The notes: generated from the sequence alone by a model not told the origin. Counted from the first letter of the stretch, positions 18,801-27,536 are shown. The stretch: DNA of 64,000 nucleotides from Micavibrio sp. UBA6147 (GCA_002423185.1 DIUX01000002.1:629947-693946), one strand, 5' to 3'. Made by a program: numbers and translations.

Positions 18801-20713
18801 TGATTGTCGACTTGCCCCCGATCGGCGTACAAAAATACAAGGATGAAGGCTTTTACGGGCGCAAAGAGATCGGCCTGATCGCCAGTGCCGACACCGAAGG
18901 CAGCGGTCTTGTCGACGAAAAAGCCCGCTTGTCACAATTCGCCCTTCACGCCCGCGACCTTGCCTCGCGTGAGCAAATCATGACCAGCGAACTCAAGATG
19001 AAAACGCCCAAGCATATTATCTGGTCGCTTTTTGCTGCGCTCAAAACCAACTCACACCCCGATGACTTTGAAAAAGGCGATGAACCGCGCATTTTCGCAC
19101 ATAAAGTCGGCAAGGCATTGAACGCCCTTAAATTTCATCCGGTCAAGGAAGAGCCGACAAAGACTGTCTTGCTCGGCTATAACTTCCACCGCCATGATTC
19201 CCAATTACTGGCGAAGGAAATGGGGTTGAACGGCCAACGCGACCTGTTCACCCACCGATCCAGCGGCATTTACCTGTTTGACGTGCGCCAATTTGCGCGG
19301 ATGGTCAACGGGTTTGCCAAGGACGCGATGAATGTGCGGACAAAATCCGGCACCGGCGGCACGACCTTCCTCGACTTTACGTTGGAAGGCCTGTGCGAGG
19401 CCAACGGCATAGACTACCCGCGCACCCACCAAGCCATTGACGACACCTATCCCGCCTATGCGCTCTATGCGTTTTTGGAGGAAAAGCTCACCAAAATGGG
19501 CCGCAAAGATGTGCTCGAACAAGCGCTCATCAATTGCGACACACATAGTGACGGAATCGCCAAGGATATTGTCGGTGCCAATTTGCGCCCCGGTGCGCCA
19601 CGCCCTGTATTTTCCTATGTTAGCCACCGCGCCGACCGCCCCGAACCGCGCCTTGGCGTCGTTGTAGGTACGGAAATTAACGCCACGTCCGGTCGCGCCT
19701 TGATTGTTTACAATCTTGACCACGACCCCGATAAATATCTCGATTTGCCGGAAAAAGACTTGCTCGCCATGGCGAAAGACCCGAAATGCGACGTGTTTGA
19801 CGTGGTTTACCTCGACAAACACCCGATCATCGCGCCGATGGATTTCGCCTTTGCCCAGAGCGCCCAAAAACAAAAAATCAAATTCGCCAAAGAAACCTAT
19901 ATCGCGCGGGCGCGGATGATTACCCGCAACCTCACCCGATCCATCGAACAAAACGCCGTAGGGCAAAATAAACGCACCAAACAAACCAAGATCGAGCCAT
20001 TTGAAACACGGGTCTTGAGCGCTTTTGGCAAAGCCTTGAACGCGGCCTATGGATCAATGCGCAAAAAAGATGCGCAGTATCACAGCATCGACAGCTCGAT
20101 CTACCGCATTCCGCAGCTCAAAGCCGAGTGGGGTTTGATTCGCCGCTCGTCCGAAGACATGAAGGCCTATCACATCGCCCCGACTGAGGACGAAATCACC
20201 CATGGAGTCGACCATAAACACGTTGCCCATATGGCGGTTTTGCTCGGACAATTGAATAATCAGGCGCTGATTACCCTGACCGAGGAAAACCTCTATGACA
20301 TATGGACAAATATGAAGGAGTCCGACCAACTCAAAGTGTCCCGCGTCATCAGCACCACCTTGCGCGCCCACACGAAAATGGACACCGAGGAGCGCCGCAT
20401 TATCAAACAACAAGTGATGGGCAACCTCGCCATCGCGATTGATAATGTCCGCACCCGTCGCGCCCAGATGGTTCACGCGCCCGCAGCGTCAAACCACGTG
20501 TCGCTGAAAAAGGCACGGGTACAGTATGAGCGCGTCTTGTCCGACCCGAAGCTTTACGCCGAATTTGTCGAAAACGACCCGAAAAAAGAAGCGATTTTAA
20601 AGAGCTGGCCTGATTATTTGAAACGGATCGAAAACGACCCTGATTTGTCGCTCGACATCGCGCATAAGCGGGATAAGAGCTTTATCCGCCGCATCATGCC
20701 GCGCTTTAATTAG
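15881..20713 (+). CDS. Giant metallo-beta-lactamase/beta-CASP (RNase J-like) + exonuclease I-like fusion
   Basis: 1610 residues. Residues 1-340: no recognised domain. About 345-900: an RNase J-like metallo-beta-lactamase with beta-CASP. The zinc motif is THKHKDH (H445, H447, D449, H450), then H564 (VSHSVP), D585 (TGDFKF), VSGHG with H833 and THGTSDR with H855. About 1000-1560: an ExoI/SbcB-like part. A DEDDh exonuclease has D1004 and E1006 (ADTEGSG), D1106 (GYNFHRHD), H1183 and D1188 (HQAIDD). The SbcB SH3-like domain begins near 1244 (FSYVSHRADRP) and a helical domain follows. All catalytic residues of both nucleases are intact. RNase J acts on RNA 5'-to-3'; ExoI acts on single-stranded DNA 3'-to-5'. 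How one protein uses both is unknown. GGAAGG supports the start, and terminators flank the gene. No signal peptide, so cytosolic. Confidence 0.85.
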   Translation: MTVFFRAESLPALFGFEDDKDKLSQAHSIRHAAVNKRDYSGIRHGVLCKLELDNKRLPTINISHWSHLLDGSNQMDEEIDIRFRKEIRDGVPHYQISKLTIFDKTYIDLDNPAIGDSPEIARKFPAAVKTIFDTITKDNQVPDIPTILEDFGIALARSSRRTMLGIRRGGLPFFNAGGPKPTDKSGKILYRRTFIPAMIGVEPHANDINPGPVERHDVVTDPKTGAQYDLFYRYQRDINKPGSVNVGCYVRKDQQKDPTCLYTIETEEQTDDERLTEVKAISFFGRAIDVKDEGTLTRALETIRMHNRSIRSRHYGLGEGALLTEVLHETGLIPHIFTRPKAPSISEGGRFRGRVLGGVNDGAAAVSDKETSIGGNSYAASFDYLSTKGEEKSYSIIVDDGIGFLDWEKDGFDYWKANLDPFLRHESDPADYKPETETLALVYTHKHKDHFFWEPGYVPPVLVMEPLTYRQFADDVKQMNGLSAAEKKKLIDACHVVDPATDINPDNPSKRSIKEYGDTIVEQWTEVFDDPSNESGKGHAPRLRLYKKDAEEGAIELRLNYVSHSVPCMMVDIVTPAKTIGLTGDFKFTKDVYVGTPTNPAWISAQKRDFLLMETTGADRKERTPDYAVLENNYTDFFYDRASKGRRLILPIMPNDVQTLYAVANAMKRARAKLLADNPESEVLSHFTVDGKTLEDMVRYLNDGQGLFKKYLAKEEYDADGKLVKAGLTVMTRSSKAITELAQSQSPNLAIAVTGTQVEEMAVMTRAAEGELDRWEIGPKDTILNTKKAIPVGNNVFKRRDQKDKIESNFGAEYILPEEYEKEHGVILSVSGHGGAEDLRMMIEASNARYIGVTHGTSDRFDIVEKMIADSGKKPLRLSHQEERGGTKKDDFDFVAQTEEYRQFAREVYPRPFFWRTKWRDRAVVKMMPVLSGPIGAVVQDAENAALNNKKREQEHRRRFVATNDNMRDGRGDMIVDLPPIGVQKYKDEGFYGRKEIGLIASADTEGSGLVDEKARLSQFALHARDLASREQIMTSELKMKTPKHIIWSLFAALKTNSHPDDFEKGDEPRIFAHKVGKALNALKFHPVKEEPTKTVLLGYNFHRHDSQLLAKEMGLNGQRDLFTHRSSGIYLFDVRQFARMVNGFAKDAMNVRTKSGTGGTTFLDFTLEGLCEANGIDYPRTHQAIDDTYPAYALYAFLEEKLTKMGRKDVLEQALINCDTHSDGIAKDIVGANLRPGAPRPVFSYVSHRADRPEPRLGVVVGTEINATSGRALIVYNLDHDPDKYLDLPEKDLLAMAKDPKCDVFDVVYLDKHPIIAPMDFAFAQSAQKQKIKFAKETYIARARMITRNLTRSIEQNAVGQNKRTKQTKIEPFETRVLSAFGKALNAAYGSMRKKDAQYHSIDSSIYRIPQLKAEWGLIRRSSEDMKAYHIAPTEDEITHGVDHKHVAHMAVLLGQLNNQALITLTEENLYDIWTNMKESDQLKVSRVISTTLRAHTKMDTEERRIIKQQVMGNLAIAIDNVRTRRAQMVHAPAASNHVSLKKARVQYERVLSDPKLYAEFVENDPKKEAILKSWPDYLKRIENDPDLSLDIAHKRDKSFIRRIMPRFN

Positions 20714-20740
20714 GCGCAACCACGCAAGGCCGAAACACAA

Positions 20741-20768
20741 AAACGACCCTTCGCGGGTCGTTTTTTAT
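20741..20768. terminator. Rho-independent terminator after the fusion nuclease
   Basis: Stem AAACGACCC / GGGTCGTTT (20741-20749 with 20755-20763), five-base loop, T tract. Located between convergent genes; A-rich upstream, so it may work both ways. Confidence 0.88.
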
Positions 20769-20819
20769 TGCGGTTTGGCTTAGAGAAAAATCAGACCGCA
20801 CGGCTTGCGCCAACGGCAC

Positions 20820-21059
20820 CTATGGCCGCGCTGCCTTCAAACGGTCTTTCGCCAAAATTTCCGTTCGCAAAAGATCGGCGTATGCACTTGCAACCGCAGC
20901 GGTCTTTGTTTTGTCATATCCCGTACCTGACATCCGTTGACGCAGCTCGTCCGCGAAATATTTTCTGGCTTCAACGGTGAGGTCTATGGCCTGTGTCATG
21001 TCATCCGCCTCTTCAGGCGACATGCCGTCAATTGGTGCCTTCTTCGTTGGGCGTAACAT
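20820..21059 (-). CDS. Small hypothetical protein, third of a trio after prmA
   Basis: 79 residues from the ATG at 21059; the open frame runs back to 21188, but that part overlaps the next gene and reads as a shadow of it. Helical, charged, with a C-terminal AAVASAYADLLRTEIL amphipathic helix. No family recognised. GGACACAT lies upstream, with no strong ribosome site. It is last in a run of three tiny same-strand genes behind prmA, with 17 bases to the gene before it. Confidence 0.55.
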   Translation of the reverse strand: MLRPTKKAPIDGMSPEEADDMTQAIDLTVEARKYFADELRQRMSGTGYDKTKTAAVASAYADLLRTEILAKDRLKAARP

Positions 21060-21076
21060 GACTATGTGTCCTTTGA

Positions 21077-21316
21077 TTATTTCGGACGGAAACCGGCCTT
21101 GCGATCTCGCAAAGACTGCTCCGCAAGGGCGAGCGTCACATAGGTATTCGCCGTCTTCGCGAAGACACCTAACGTTTCGATCCCGCAAAGTTCAATATAG
21201 TCGATATTTTTTTCCAACCGCTTGCCGAACGCGACGCGTGAACGCTCGACAAGGCTTAAAACCTCATCGAGGGATTCATCAGGAACCGCGGTGGCTGGCT
21301 TGTTAACCGGTTTCAT
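21077..21316 (-). CDS. Small hypothetical protein, second of a trio after prmA
   Basis: 79 residues, predicted mainly helical (LDEVLSLVERSRVAFGKRLE, then TLGVFAKTANTYVTLALAEQSL). No motif recognised. Its ATG overlaps the stop of the gene before it (ATGA), which shows translational coupling. It could be a partner of the adjacent small proteins. Function unknown. Confidence 0.6.
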   Translation of the reverse strand: MKPVNKPATAVPDESLDEVLSLVERSRVAFGKRLEKNIDYIELCGIETLGVFAKTANTYVTLALAEQSLRDRKAGFRPK

Positions 21317-21603
21317 TGTGGTTCCCCTAACTTGACTGGCGGATTCGTTTTAGACTTGGACAGCATGGCCTTGATCCGCGCTTCTGTTTCAATCACGGCT
21401 TGAAGCGACATGGCCTCGCCACTGGCTTGTTCATCATCGTGATGCCATCCATTGGCATCGGCATGTTTTTGAAAACTGGTAAACAACGCCTCCTTAACCT
21501 CGCGCAGCATTTCAAGGCTGCGCTGGATATCGGGGTCGTCCTGTGCCAAAGCGCCAAGGCCGCTTGAAGAAATATCCGGAATGTCTTTTGGTTTTATCTG
21601 CAT
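21313..21603 (-). CDS. Small hypothetical protein, first of a trio after prmA
   Basis: 96 residues from the ATG at 21603. The open frame continues upstream to 21798, but that part lies inside prmA in another frame and is not coding-like. The middle is a charged helix (SLEMLREVKEALFTSFQKHA), then NGWHHDDEQASGE, then a second helix (LQAVIETEARIKAML). No family recognised. It starts about 30 bases after prmA and is coupled to the next gene. Confidence 0.6.
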   Translation of the reverse strand: MQIKPKDIPDISSSGLGALAQDDPDIQRSLEMLREVKEALFTSFQKHADANGWHHDDEQASGEAMSLQAVIETEARIKAMLSKSKTNPPVKLGEPQ

Positions 21604-21634
21604 ATTTTTTATGTAAACAAGCGGGCGGGTTTTG

Positions 21635-22609
21635 TCAATTTTTTTGACGGCGCAGCACCGCACAGCCCCAGCCATCGCGATGCGCCGCGCCATAGACGCC
21701 GTAGCCCAGCGCCTCATAGGCGGTGAGCAGATCCGCTTCCTGCACCTCCAAAAACCCCGACAAGACCACCAAGCCGCCTTGCGCCTGAACCGCCGCAAGG
21801 GCGGGGGAAAGTCCGATCAATGGCCCTTTAAGGATATTCGCCATAACCAAGGAAAATTCCGATTCTTTGACGCAAGCCGCGGATAAGTCACCATCCAAAA
21901 CCGCGGTAAGATGCGCCGCGTCAAACCCGTTTCTAAGCCAGTTATCCTTCGCCGTTTGTACAGCTTGTGGCTCAACCTCCGTTGCACAAACGCGGCACCC
22001 CCACAGAACGTGCGCGGCGAGGGCAAGCAACCCGCTCCCCGTCCCGACATCCAGCGCCGCAAATGGCGCGGCGGCGGATTCAGATGCGGGCAACACACCA
22101 TCATTCGCGAGTTTTTCCAGAGCCTCTAAACACAAACGCGTGGTTGGGTGAAACCCATCCCCAAATGCGTGGGGTGTCCATAGATGGATTCGGCGTGGCT
22201 CGGCCTTGACGACAGCGGCATTGGGGGCAGAGGTGCGAATAACGGTAAAATAACGGGTTGAGAATTCTTCACGCTCTTGCGCGTCATCGTCATACGCAGC
22301 GTCCAACATGGAATCACGCGTGGCGGTTTCCTCGCTTACACTGATATGAAGGGCGGTGAGCCCAGATTTTTCAAGGATATGCGCGGCGCGGTCGCGATCG
22401 ATGGCATAATCCATCCATACATCGACCCGCAACGTGCCATCATCAAGCGGGGTGACAGCGGCACTCAGATAGGCGTCCTCCGCCCCGTCTGGCGACAATT
22501 CAGACAAAAAAAGATCCGGCACATCGGCCAGATCTTCATCGTTAAGGGCGACAGAATTAACAGCGGAGGGGCGTTTTAGAACAAGGCTCAGAACATAAAC
22601 ACCGGACAT
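21635..22609 (-). CDS. prmA: Ribosomal protein L11 methyltransferase (PrmA-like)
   Basis: SAM-dependent methyltransferase that trimethylates ribosomal protein L11. The class I SAM-binding motif is DVGTGSGLLALA near the middle, preceded by the PrmA hallmark FGDGFHPTTRLCLEAL and followed by MANILKGPLIGL. The N-terminal 120 residues correspond to the substrate-binding domain and are less conserved. 324 residues, slightly longer than the usual 290-300. It follows the TIGR02300 gene by 31 bases on the same strand and leads into three tiny genes. Confidence 0.92.
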   Translation of the reverse strand: MSGVYVLSLVLKRPSAVNSVALNDEDLADVPDLFLSELSPDGAEDAYLSAAVTPLDDGTLRVDVWMDYAIDRDRAAHILEKSGLTALHISVSEETATRDSMLDAAYDDDAQEREEFSTRYFTVIRTSAPNAAVVKAEPRRIHLWTPHAFGDGFHPTTRLCLEALEKLANDGVLPASESAAAPFAALDVGTGSGLLALAAHVLWGCRVCATEVEPQAVQTAKDNWLRNGFDAAHLTAVLDGDLSAACVKESEFSLVMANILKGPLIGLSPALAAVQAQGGLVVLSGFLEVQEADLLTAYEALGYGVYGAAHRDGWGCAVLRRQKN

Positions 22610-22640
22610 GATGCCCCCTCGCCGAAAATATCGATGTATA

Positions 22641-23042
22641 TTACTCGGTCGACACTTTGCCGAAGGCTAGGTCTTCATCGTCATCGAAGTCTTCTTCTTC
22701 GTCATCGTCAATATTGGCGAGTTCATCAAGGTCGAGATCGCCCTCAAGCTCGGCATCGTCTTCATCGCCGTTTTCTTCACGCTCCAGATCGTCCAACGAG
22801 ATCACGGCGTCGTCCTCGTCTTCTTCTTCAAGGGCGGCGACGTTCTTTTTCGCGGCGGTTTTCGGGCTGACTTTTTCTTCGGCTTCAACCTTTATGCGGG
22901 AACGGCGGGTTTTAACACGCACCGCGCCTGTAAATTCCTCACCGCATTTGGGGCATGCAATCGGGCTTTTATTCATATCGTAAAATCGGGTTGCGCAGGA
23001 CCCGCAAATTCTTTTGAGGCCACGATCAAGGGCTGTGCTCAT
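22641..23042 (-). CDS. TIGR02300 family protein (alphaproteobacterial)
   Basis: 133 residues. The N-terminal 40 residues carry a zinc-ribbon-like CGSCATRFYDMNKSPIACPKCGEEF, with two CxxC pairs and the FYDxNK signature that defines TIGR02300, a family restricted to alphaproteobacteria. The second half is extremely acidic (runs of Asp and Glu) and probably disordered. No function is established; the build suggests binding to a basic partner or nucleic-acid-associated protein. It heads the prmA run. Confidence 0.9.
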   Translation of the reverse strand: MSTALDRGLKRICGSCATRFYDMNKSPIACPKCGEEFTGAVRVKTRRSRIKVEAEEKVSPKTAAKKNVAALEEEDEDDAVISLDDLEREENGDEDDAELEGDLDLDELANIDDDEEEDFDDDEDLAFGKVSTE

Positions 23043-23311
23043 GTTTTACTCCGTTTTGTCTGGCGTGATGTCATAGGATGTTCATTTTGTCTTCATCGAC
23101 TGTTTTGTCAAAGGAAAAAACACGTTCCGGCAAATAAAACGCAATCGCACCGATAAAAGCCCTTCACGGCTTGCCTTGAGGGATTTTCATTTTGTATGAT
23201 GTGCGGTATAGTGCAAAGCACTGTTTTCGTCTTCTGGGGTCGACATCTTCCGCCCTTTCGTAACATTGCTCCGAACACCGTCTTACTCCATTTCAATCGA
23301 AGGACATAGTC

Positions 23312-24466
23312 ATGCACACCCCCATTGTCATTGCCGGCTTTAAGCGCAGCCCTTTTCATTTTTCCAATAAAGGCGGCTTGGCGGCAACACGATCCGACGA
23401 TATGGCCGCCGCGGTTGTCAAAGACCTTGTCACCGCGTCCGGAATCAATGCCGCGGATATTGAAGACGTGTTGATGGGGTGCGCCTTCCCCGAAGGCGAG
23501 CAAGGCTTTAACATCGGGCGCATTGTCGTCAACCTCGCCGGATTACCGGTCAGCATCGCCGGCGCAACCGTGAACCGGTTTTGCGGGTCATCCATGACCA
23601 CCATCCAAATGGCGGCGGGATATATGCAAATGGGGGCGGGCGAGGCGTTTATATGCGCCGGCGTTGAATCCATGACCCGCGTGCCGATGGGGGGGTTCAA
23701 CCCGATGCCAAACCCTGAACTCGCCAAAATCTATCCTGATGCCTATATCAATATGGGCACAACGGCGGAAAACCTCGCCAACCAATATAAGATCGGGCGC
23801 GAACAACAAGATAAATTCGCCTTAGCCTCGCACATGAAGGCCGCCGCGGCGCAAAAAGACGGTAAGCTGGACGCCGAAATCACCAAAATCACGACAAACG
23901 GCAAAACCACCGACAAAGACGGCTGTATCCGCGCCGATTCAACCCTTGAAGGCTTGAACGGCCTGAAACCCGCTTTTGATGTGAATGGAAGCGTCACCGC
24001 CGGCACAAGCTCGCCCTTTACCGATGGCGCAGCGGCGGTTTTGGTGACGACCGAAGCCTATGCCAAAAAACACGGTTTGCCGATTATGGCGCGGATCAAG
24101 GCCGTTGCGGTTGCCGGATGCGCCGCCGATATTATGGGCATCGGCCCCGTTCCCGCCACACAAAAGGCCTTGGCACGCGCAGGGCTGGCGCTCAAGGATA
24201 TCGGCCTGATCGAACTCAACGAAGCCTTTGCGGCGCAGGGCCTGTCCGTTATCAAAGCCCTCGGCCTTGATAACGCCGCCGACATGGATAAAATCAACAT
24301 CGATGGCGGCGCCATTGCCATCGGCCACCCTTTGGGCGCCTCCGGCGCACGAATTACGGGCAAACTCGCGGCCCTTATGCAACGCGAGAACATCCAATAT
24401 GGCCTTGCCACCATGTGCATTGGTGGCGGTCAAGGAACAGCGATTATACTGGAGCGTGCATCATGA
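23312..24466 (+). CDS. fadA: Acetyl-CoA acyltransferase (thiolase)
   Basis: Thiolytic cleavage of 3-ketoacyl-CoA in beta-oxidation. The acyl-accepting Cys is C91 in NRFCGSSM; the His is in GGAIAIGHPLGASGAR and the second Cys in CIGGGQG near the C-terminus. Length 384, typical. GAAGGA lies before the ATG. The last codons overlap the next gene (ATGA), and the FadN-type fusion follows, so this is a beta-oxidation operon. Confidence 0.95.
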   Translation: MHTPIVIAGFKRSPFHFSNKGGLAATRSDDMAAAVVKDLVTASGINAADIEDVLMGCAFPEGEQGFNIGRIVVNLAGLPVSIAGATVNRFCGSSMTTIQMAAGYMQMGAGEAFICAGVESMTRVPMGGFNPMPNPELAKIYPDAYINMGTTAENLANQYKIGREQQDKFALASHMKAAAAQKDGKLDAEITKITTNGKTTDKDGCIRADSTLEGLNGLKPAFDVNGSVTAGTSSPFTDGAAAVLVTTEAYAKKHGLPIMARIKAVAVAGCAADIMGIGPVPATQKALARAGLALKDIGLIELNEAFAAQGLSVIKALGLDNAADMDKINIDGGAIAIGHPLGASGARITGKLAALMQRENIQYGLATMCIGGGQGTAIILERAS

Positions 24467-25143
24467 AAAAATCCCCTTTGCTTTTTGCCTTTTTGACTGT
24501 TTTCGGCCTCGGCTTTATATCCCCGGTGGCCTCGCCCGCCTTTGCAACGGATGCCGCGGCACAAGCGCCCAGCATTGCCGCAGAGGACAGCACCAAAATG
24601 GACGCCCTGAACGAAAAAGCGCCCGCCTATTTAGAGCGGATCGGCGCCTTGCAAAGCGCGTCTTTATCCCTCACCACCAAGCATGACCCCGATTTGTTTC
24701 ACGATTTTTGTGTCCACAGCTTGGACGCCGAGGAAGGCAGCCCCGAGTTGGCAAAACTGCAAATCTATACCGACCGCGCCAAAGCGGATGAAAACATCAT
24801 CTCCTACACAACCAAAATCAACACCAATGAACAGCGCCGCACTGGCGAGATTTTGACCGAGCTGTACACCGATGTCGGGTTTGAAGCCACGAGCAAGGAC
24901 GACTTCATCGCCGTGATGCAAAGCGGCCTGAGCGAAACCCGCGCAGAAAAAGAAACCGACATGCGCAAGATGGTGGTCGAAACCGGCACATGGACGCGCA
25001 AGGATTGCACCGATGCGATTTTGCCGAACGCCAAAACATCCGTTCCCTTCGGCATGACCGGCCTGTGGGCACGGTTGCAATCCGAAATGCATATCAAGGG
25101 CAACCCCGAATATGTCGCCAATGTGAAAGAACTCCTCAAATGA
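24463..25143 (+). CDS. Secreted protein of unknown function inside the beta-oxidation operon
   Basis: 226 residues. A signal peptide (hydrophobic residues about 5-23, ending ASPAFA) would send it to the periplasm. Mature part: mostly helical, two cysteines (HDFCVHSL and RKDCTDA) that could form a disulfide. No family recognised. Both ends overlap neighbours by ATGA (thiolase upstream, the FadN-type fusion downstream), so it is firmly part of the operon. A periplasmic protein there could handle fatty acids on their way in, but nothing in the sequence shows it. Confidence 0.75.
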   Translation: MKKSPLLFAFLTVFGLGFISPVASPAFATDAAAQAPSIAAEDSTKMDALNEKAPAYLERIGALQSASLSLTTKHDPDLFHDFCVHSLDAEEGSPELAKLQIYTDRAKADENIISYTTKINTNEQRRTGEILTELYTDVGFEATSKDDFIAVMQSGLSETRAEKETDMRKMVVETGTWTRKDCTDAILPNAKTSVPFGMTGLWARLQSEMHIKGNPEYVANVKELLK

Positions 25144-27536
25144 GCATTACAATCAAGAAAATTGCGGTTTTGGGGTCTGGCGTGATGGGCAGCGGCATCG
25201 CCGCCCAGATTGCCAATGCCGGATGTGACGTGGTCTTATTCGACATCGTCCCCAAAGACGCCGCGCCGTCCGAACGCACCGCCATCGCCAAAGGCGCGAT
25301 TGAGCGAATGCTCAAGACGTCGCCGGCGCCGCTGATGATGCCGAAAAACGCCCGCCGCATCACCCCCGCAAATCTTGAAGACGACCTTGCCTTGCTCGGC
25401 GAATGTGACTGGATCATCGAGGTTGTGCTGGAAAACCTCGCCGTCAAACACACAACATACAAAACCATCAATGCGCACCGTAAGGCTGGCTCCATCGTAT
25501 CGTCGAACACCTCGACCATCCCGCTGGAACACCTGACCGCGCCGTTTGGCGATGATTTCAAGCGTGACTTCCTGATTACCCATTTCTTTAACCCGCCGCG
25601 CTATTTGCGCTTGCTTGAACTCGTCACCGGCACCAAAACCCGCCCCGATGCCGTTGCCGCCATTCGCGATTTTTGCGATGTGCGCCTTGGCAAAGGAATC
25701 GTGCCGTGCAACGACCGCCCCGGATTCATCGCCAACCGCATCGGCACGTTTTGGATGCAGGCCGGCCTCAATGTCGCCTTTGACCAGAAAATCTCCGTCG
25801 ACATCGCGGATACGATTATGGGAAAGCCGCTCGGCATTCCCAAAACCGCCGTTTTCGGCCTGATCGACCTTGTCGGGGTTGATTTGATCCCGAAACTGGC
25901 GGAGAGCCTTCTCTCCACCCTCCCCAAGACCGACCAATTTCATATTATTCACCGCGATTTTCCGGTCATTGGGCAAATGATCGCCGCTGGGTACACGGGG
26001 CGAAAAGGCAAGGGTGGGTTTACCCGTATGCTGAAAGGCAAAGACGGGTCAAAAACTATGATGAGCCTTGATTTGTCGAGCGCCACCTTTGACGAGAACA
26101 CCAGTTACCGCCCCGCCGAAAAAGTCGATCTTGAGAGCGTGAAAGCCGCCAAACAAGGCATCAAAGCGGTTTTGACCACCGACGATGCGGGCGGGCGATA
26201 TGGATGGGCGGTGATGGCGCAAACCCTTGCCTATGCCGCCAGCCTCGTACCCGAAGTCGCCGCCAGCCTCGCCGATGTTGATGAGGCGATGCGCCTTGGC
26301 TATAACTGGGCCAAAGGCCCGTTTGAGATGATCGACGCGCTCGGCCCCAAATGGTTCGCGGAGCGCCTCAAACAAGACGGAATCGCCGTGCCGCCGCTTC
26401 TGGCCGCCGTTGGTGACGGGCTTTTCTATGCCGTCAAAGACAAAAAACTCCATGTTTTCGGCACGGACGGGCAATATCACCCGATTAAACGCGCCGAAGG
26501 CGTTTTGGCATTGTCCGACATTAAACTGGCGTCCGATCCCGTCTATAAAACAACCTCCGCCAGCCTTTGGAACATTGGCGACGGGGTTTTGTGTTTTGAG
26601 TTCACCGGCAAAATGAACGCCATCGACAACGGCGTATTCGACGCGGTTCACAAGGCCATCGACATCATCAAAAACGGCAAGGACGGGTATAAAGCGCTGG
26701 TTTTATACAGCGACCTTCACTTGTTTTCCGCCGGCGCGAATTTGATGCTGGCGCTTGAGGCGATGAATGAAGGCAAAGACGACGTCATTCCGCAATTGGT
26801 TAAGGCGGGGCAAGAGGCCGTGATGGCGCTTAAATACGCACCGTTTCCGGTTGTTGCCGCGCCAAACGGGCTGGCCCTTGGCGGCGGATGCGAATTTTTA
26901 CTCCATTCCGACCATATCCAAGCCCATGCCGAACTCTATTGCGGCCTTGTTGAGGTCGGGGTCGGGCTTATTCCCGGATGGGGCGGATGCAAGGAAATGA
27001 TCCTGCGGTACCGCGCCGCCGAAAAGGCCCGCAGCCAGAAAATGTGGTTTTCGCCCGCCAACACGCCGATGGGCGCCGTTTTACAAGCCTTTCAATTGAT
27101 CGGCACCGCCAAAACCGCGACCAGTGCCGATGACGCCAAGGCGCTCGGATACTTAAAACCCTCAGACGGCATCACGATGAACCGCGACCGGTTGTTATTC
27201 GATGCCAAAAAAGCCGCGCTGGCGCTCGCCCCCGACTACGCCCCGCCAAGCCCCGAAGGCGATATCCGCTTGCCGGGGGCGTCGGGAGAATACGCCATGA
27301 CCATGGCCGTTGCCGATATGCAAAAAAATGGCCGCGCCACCGATTATGACGGCGTTGTTTCAGGATTTTTGGCGCATGTCTTGTCGGGCGGCGATGCCGC
27401 AGACTGGACAAAACCGATGACCGAACAAGACATTCTCGACCTTGAATATGACGCCTTCGTCCGCCTTGTGAAAAACGACGGAACCAAGGCGCGGGTTGAG
27501 CATATGCTCAAGACCGGAAAGCCACTGCGGAACTAG
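25140..27536 (+). CDS. fadN: FadN-type 3-hydroxyacyl-CoA dehydrogenase / enoyl-CoA hydratase
   Basis: 798 residues with both middle steps of beta-oxidation in one chain. Domain order is dehydrogenase first (GSGVMGSGIAAQIANAG, NAD site; HFFNPPRYLRLLELV; then the helical C-terminal half), then crotonase/hydratase (FSAGANLML, AAPNGLALGGGCEFLLHSD, GLIPGWGG). This order is that of Bacillus FadN, the reverse of E. coli FadB. The start ATG at 25140 is set by overlap with the preceding stop and by the family N-terminus. With the thiolase it would carry out the core cycle. Confidence 0.93.
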   Translation: MSITIKKIAVLGSGVMGSGIAAQIANAGCDVVLFDIVPKDAAPSERTAIAKGAIERMLKTSPAPLMMPKNARRITPANLEDDLALLGECDWIIEVVLENLAVKHTTYKTINAHRKAGSIVSSNTSTIPLEHLTAPFGDDFKRDFLITHFFNPPRYLRLLELVTGTKTRPDAVAAIRDFCDVRLGKGIVPCNDRPGFIANRIGTFWMQAGLNVAFDQKISVDIADTIMGKPLGIPKTAVFGLIDLVGVDLIPKLAESLLSTLPKTDQFHIIHRDFPVIGQMIAAGYTGRKGKGGFTRMLKGKDGSKTMMSLDLSSATFDENTSYRPAEKVDLESVKAAKQGIKAVLTTDDAGGRYGWAVMAQTLAYAASLVPEVAASLADVDEAMRLGYNWAKGPFEMIDALGPKWFAERLKQDGIAVPPLLAAVGDGLFYAVKDKKLHVFGTDGQYHPIKRAEGVLALSDIKLASDPVYKTTSASLWNIGDGVLCFEFTGKMNAIDNGVFDAVHKAIDIIKNGKDGYKALVLYSDLHLFSAGANLMLALEAMNEGKDDVIPQLVKAGQEAVMALKYAPFPVVAAPNGLALGGGCEFLLHSDHIQAHAELYCGLVEVGVGLIPGWGGCKEMILRYRAAEKARSQKMWFSPANTPMGAVLQAFQLIGTAKTATSADDAKALGYLKPSDGITMNRDRLLFDAKKAALALAPDYAPPSPEGDIRLPGASGEYAMTMAVADMQKNGRATDYDGVVSGFLAHVLSGGDAADWTKPMTEQDILDLEYDAFVRLVKNDGTKARVEHMLKTGKPLRN

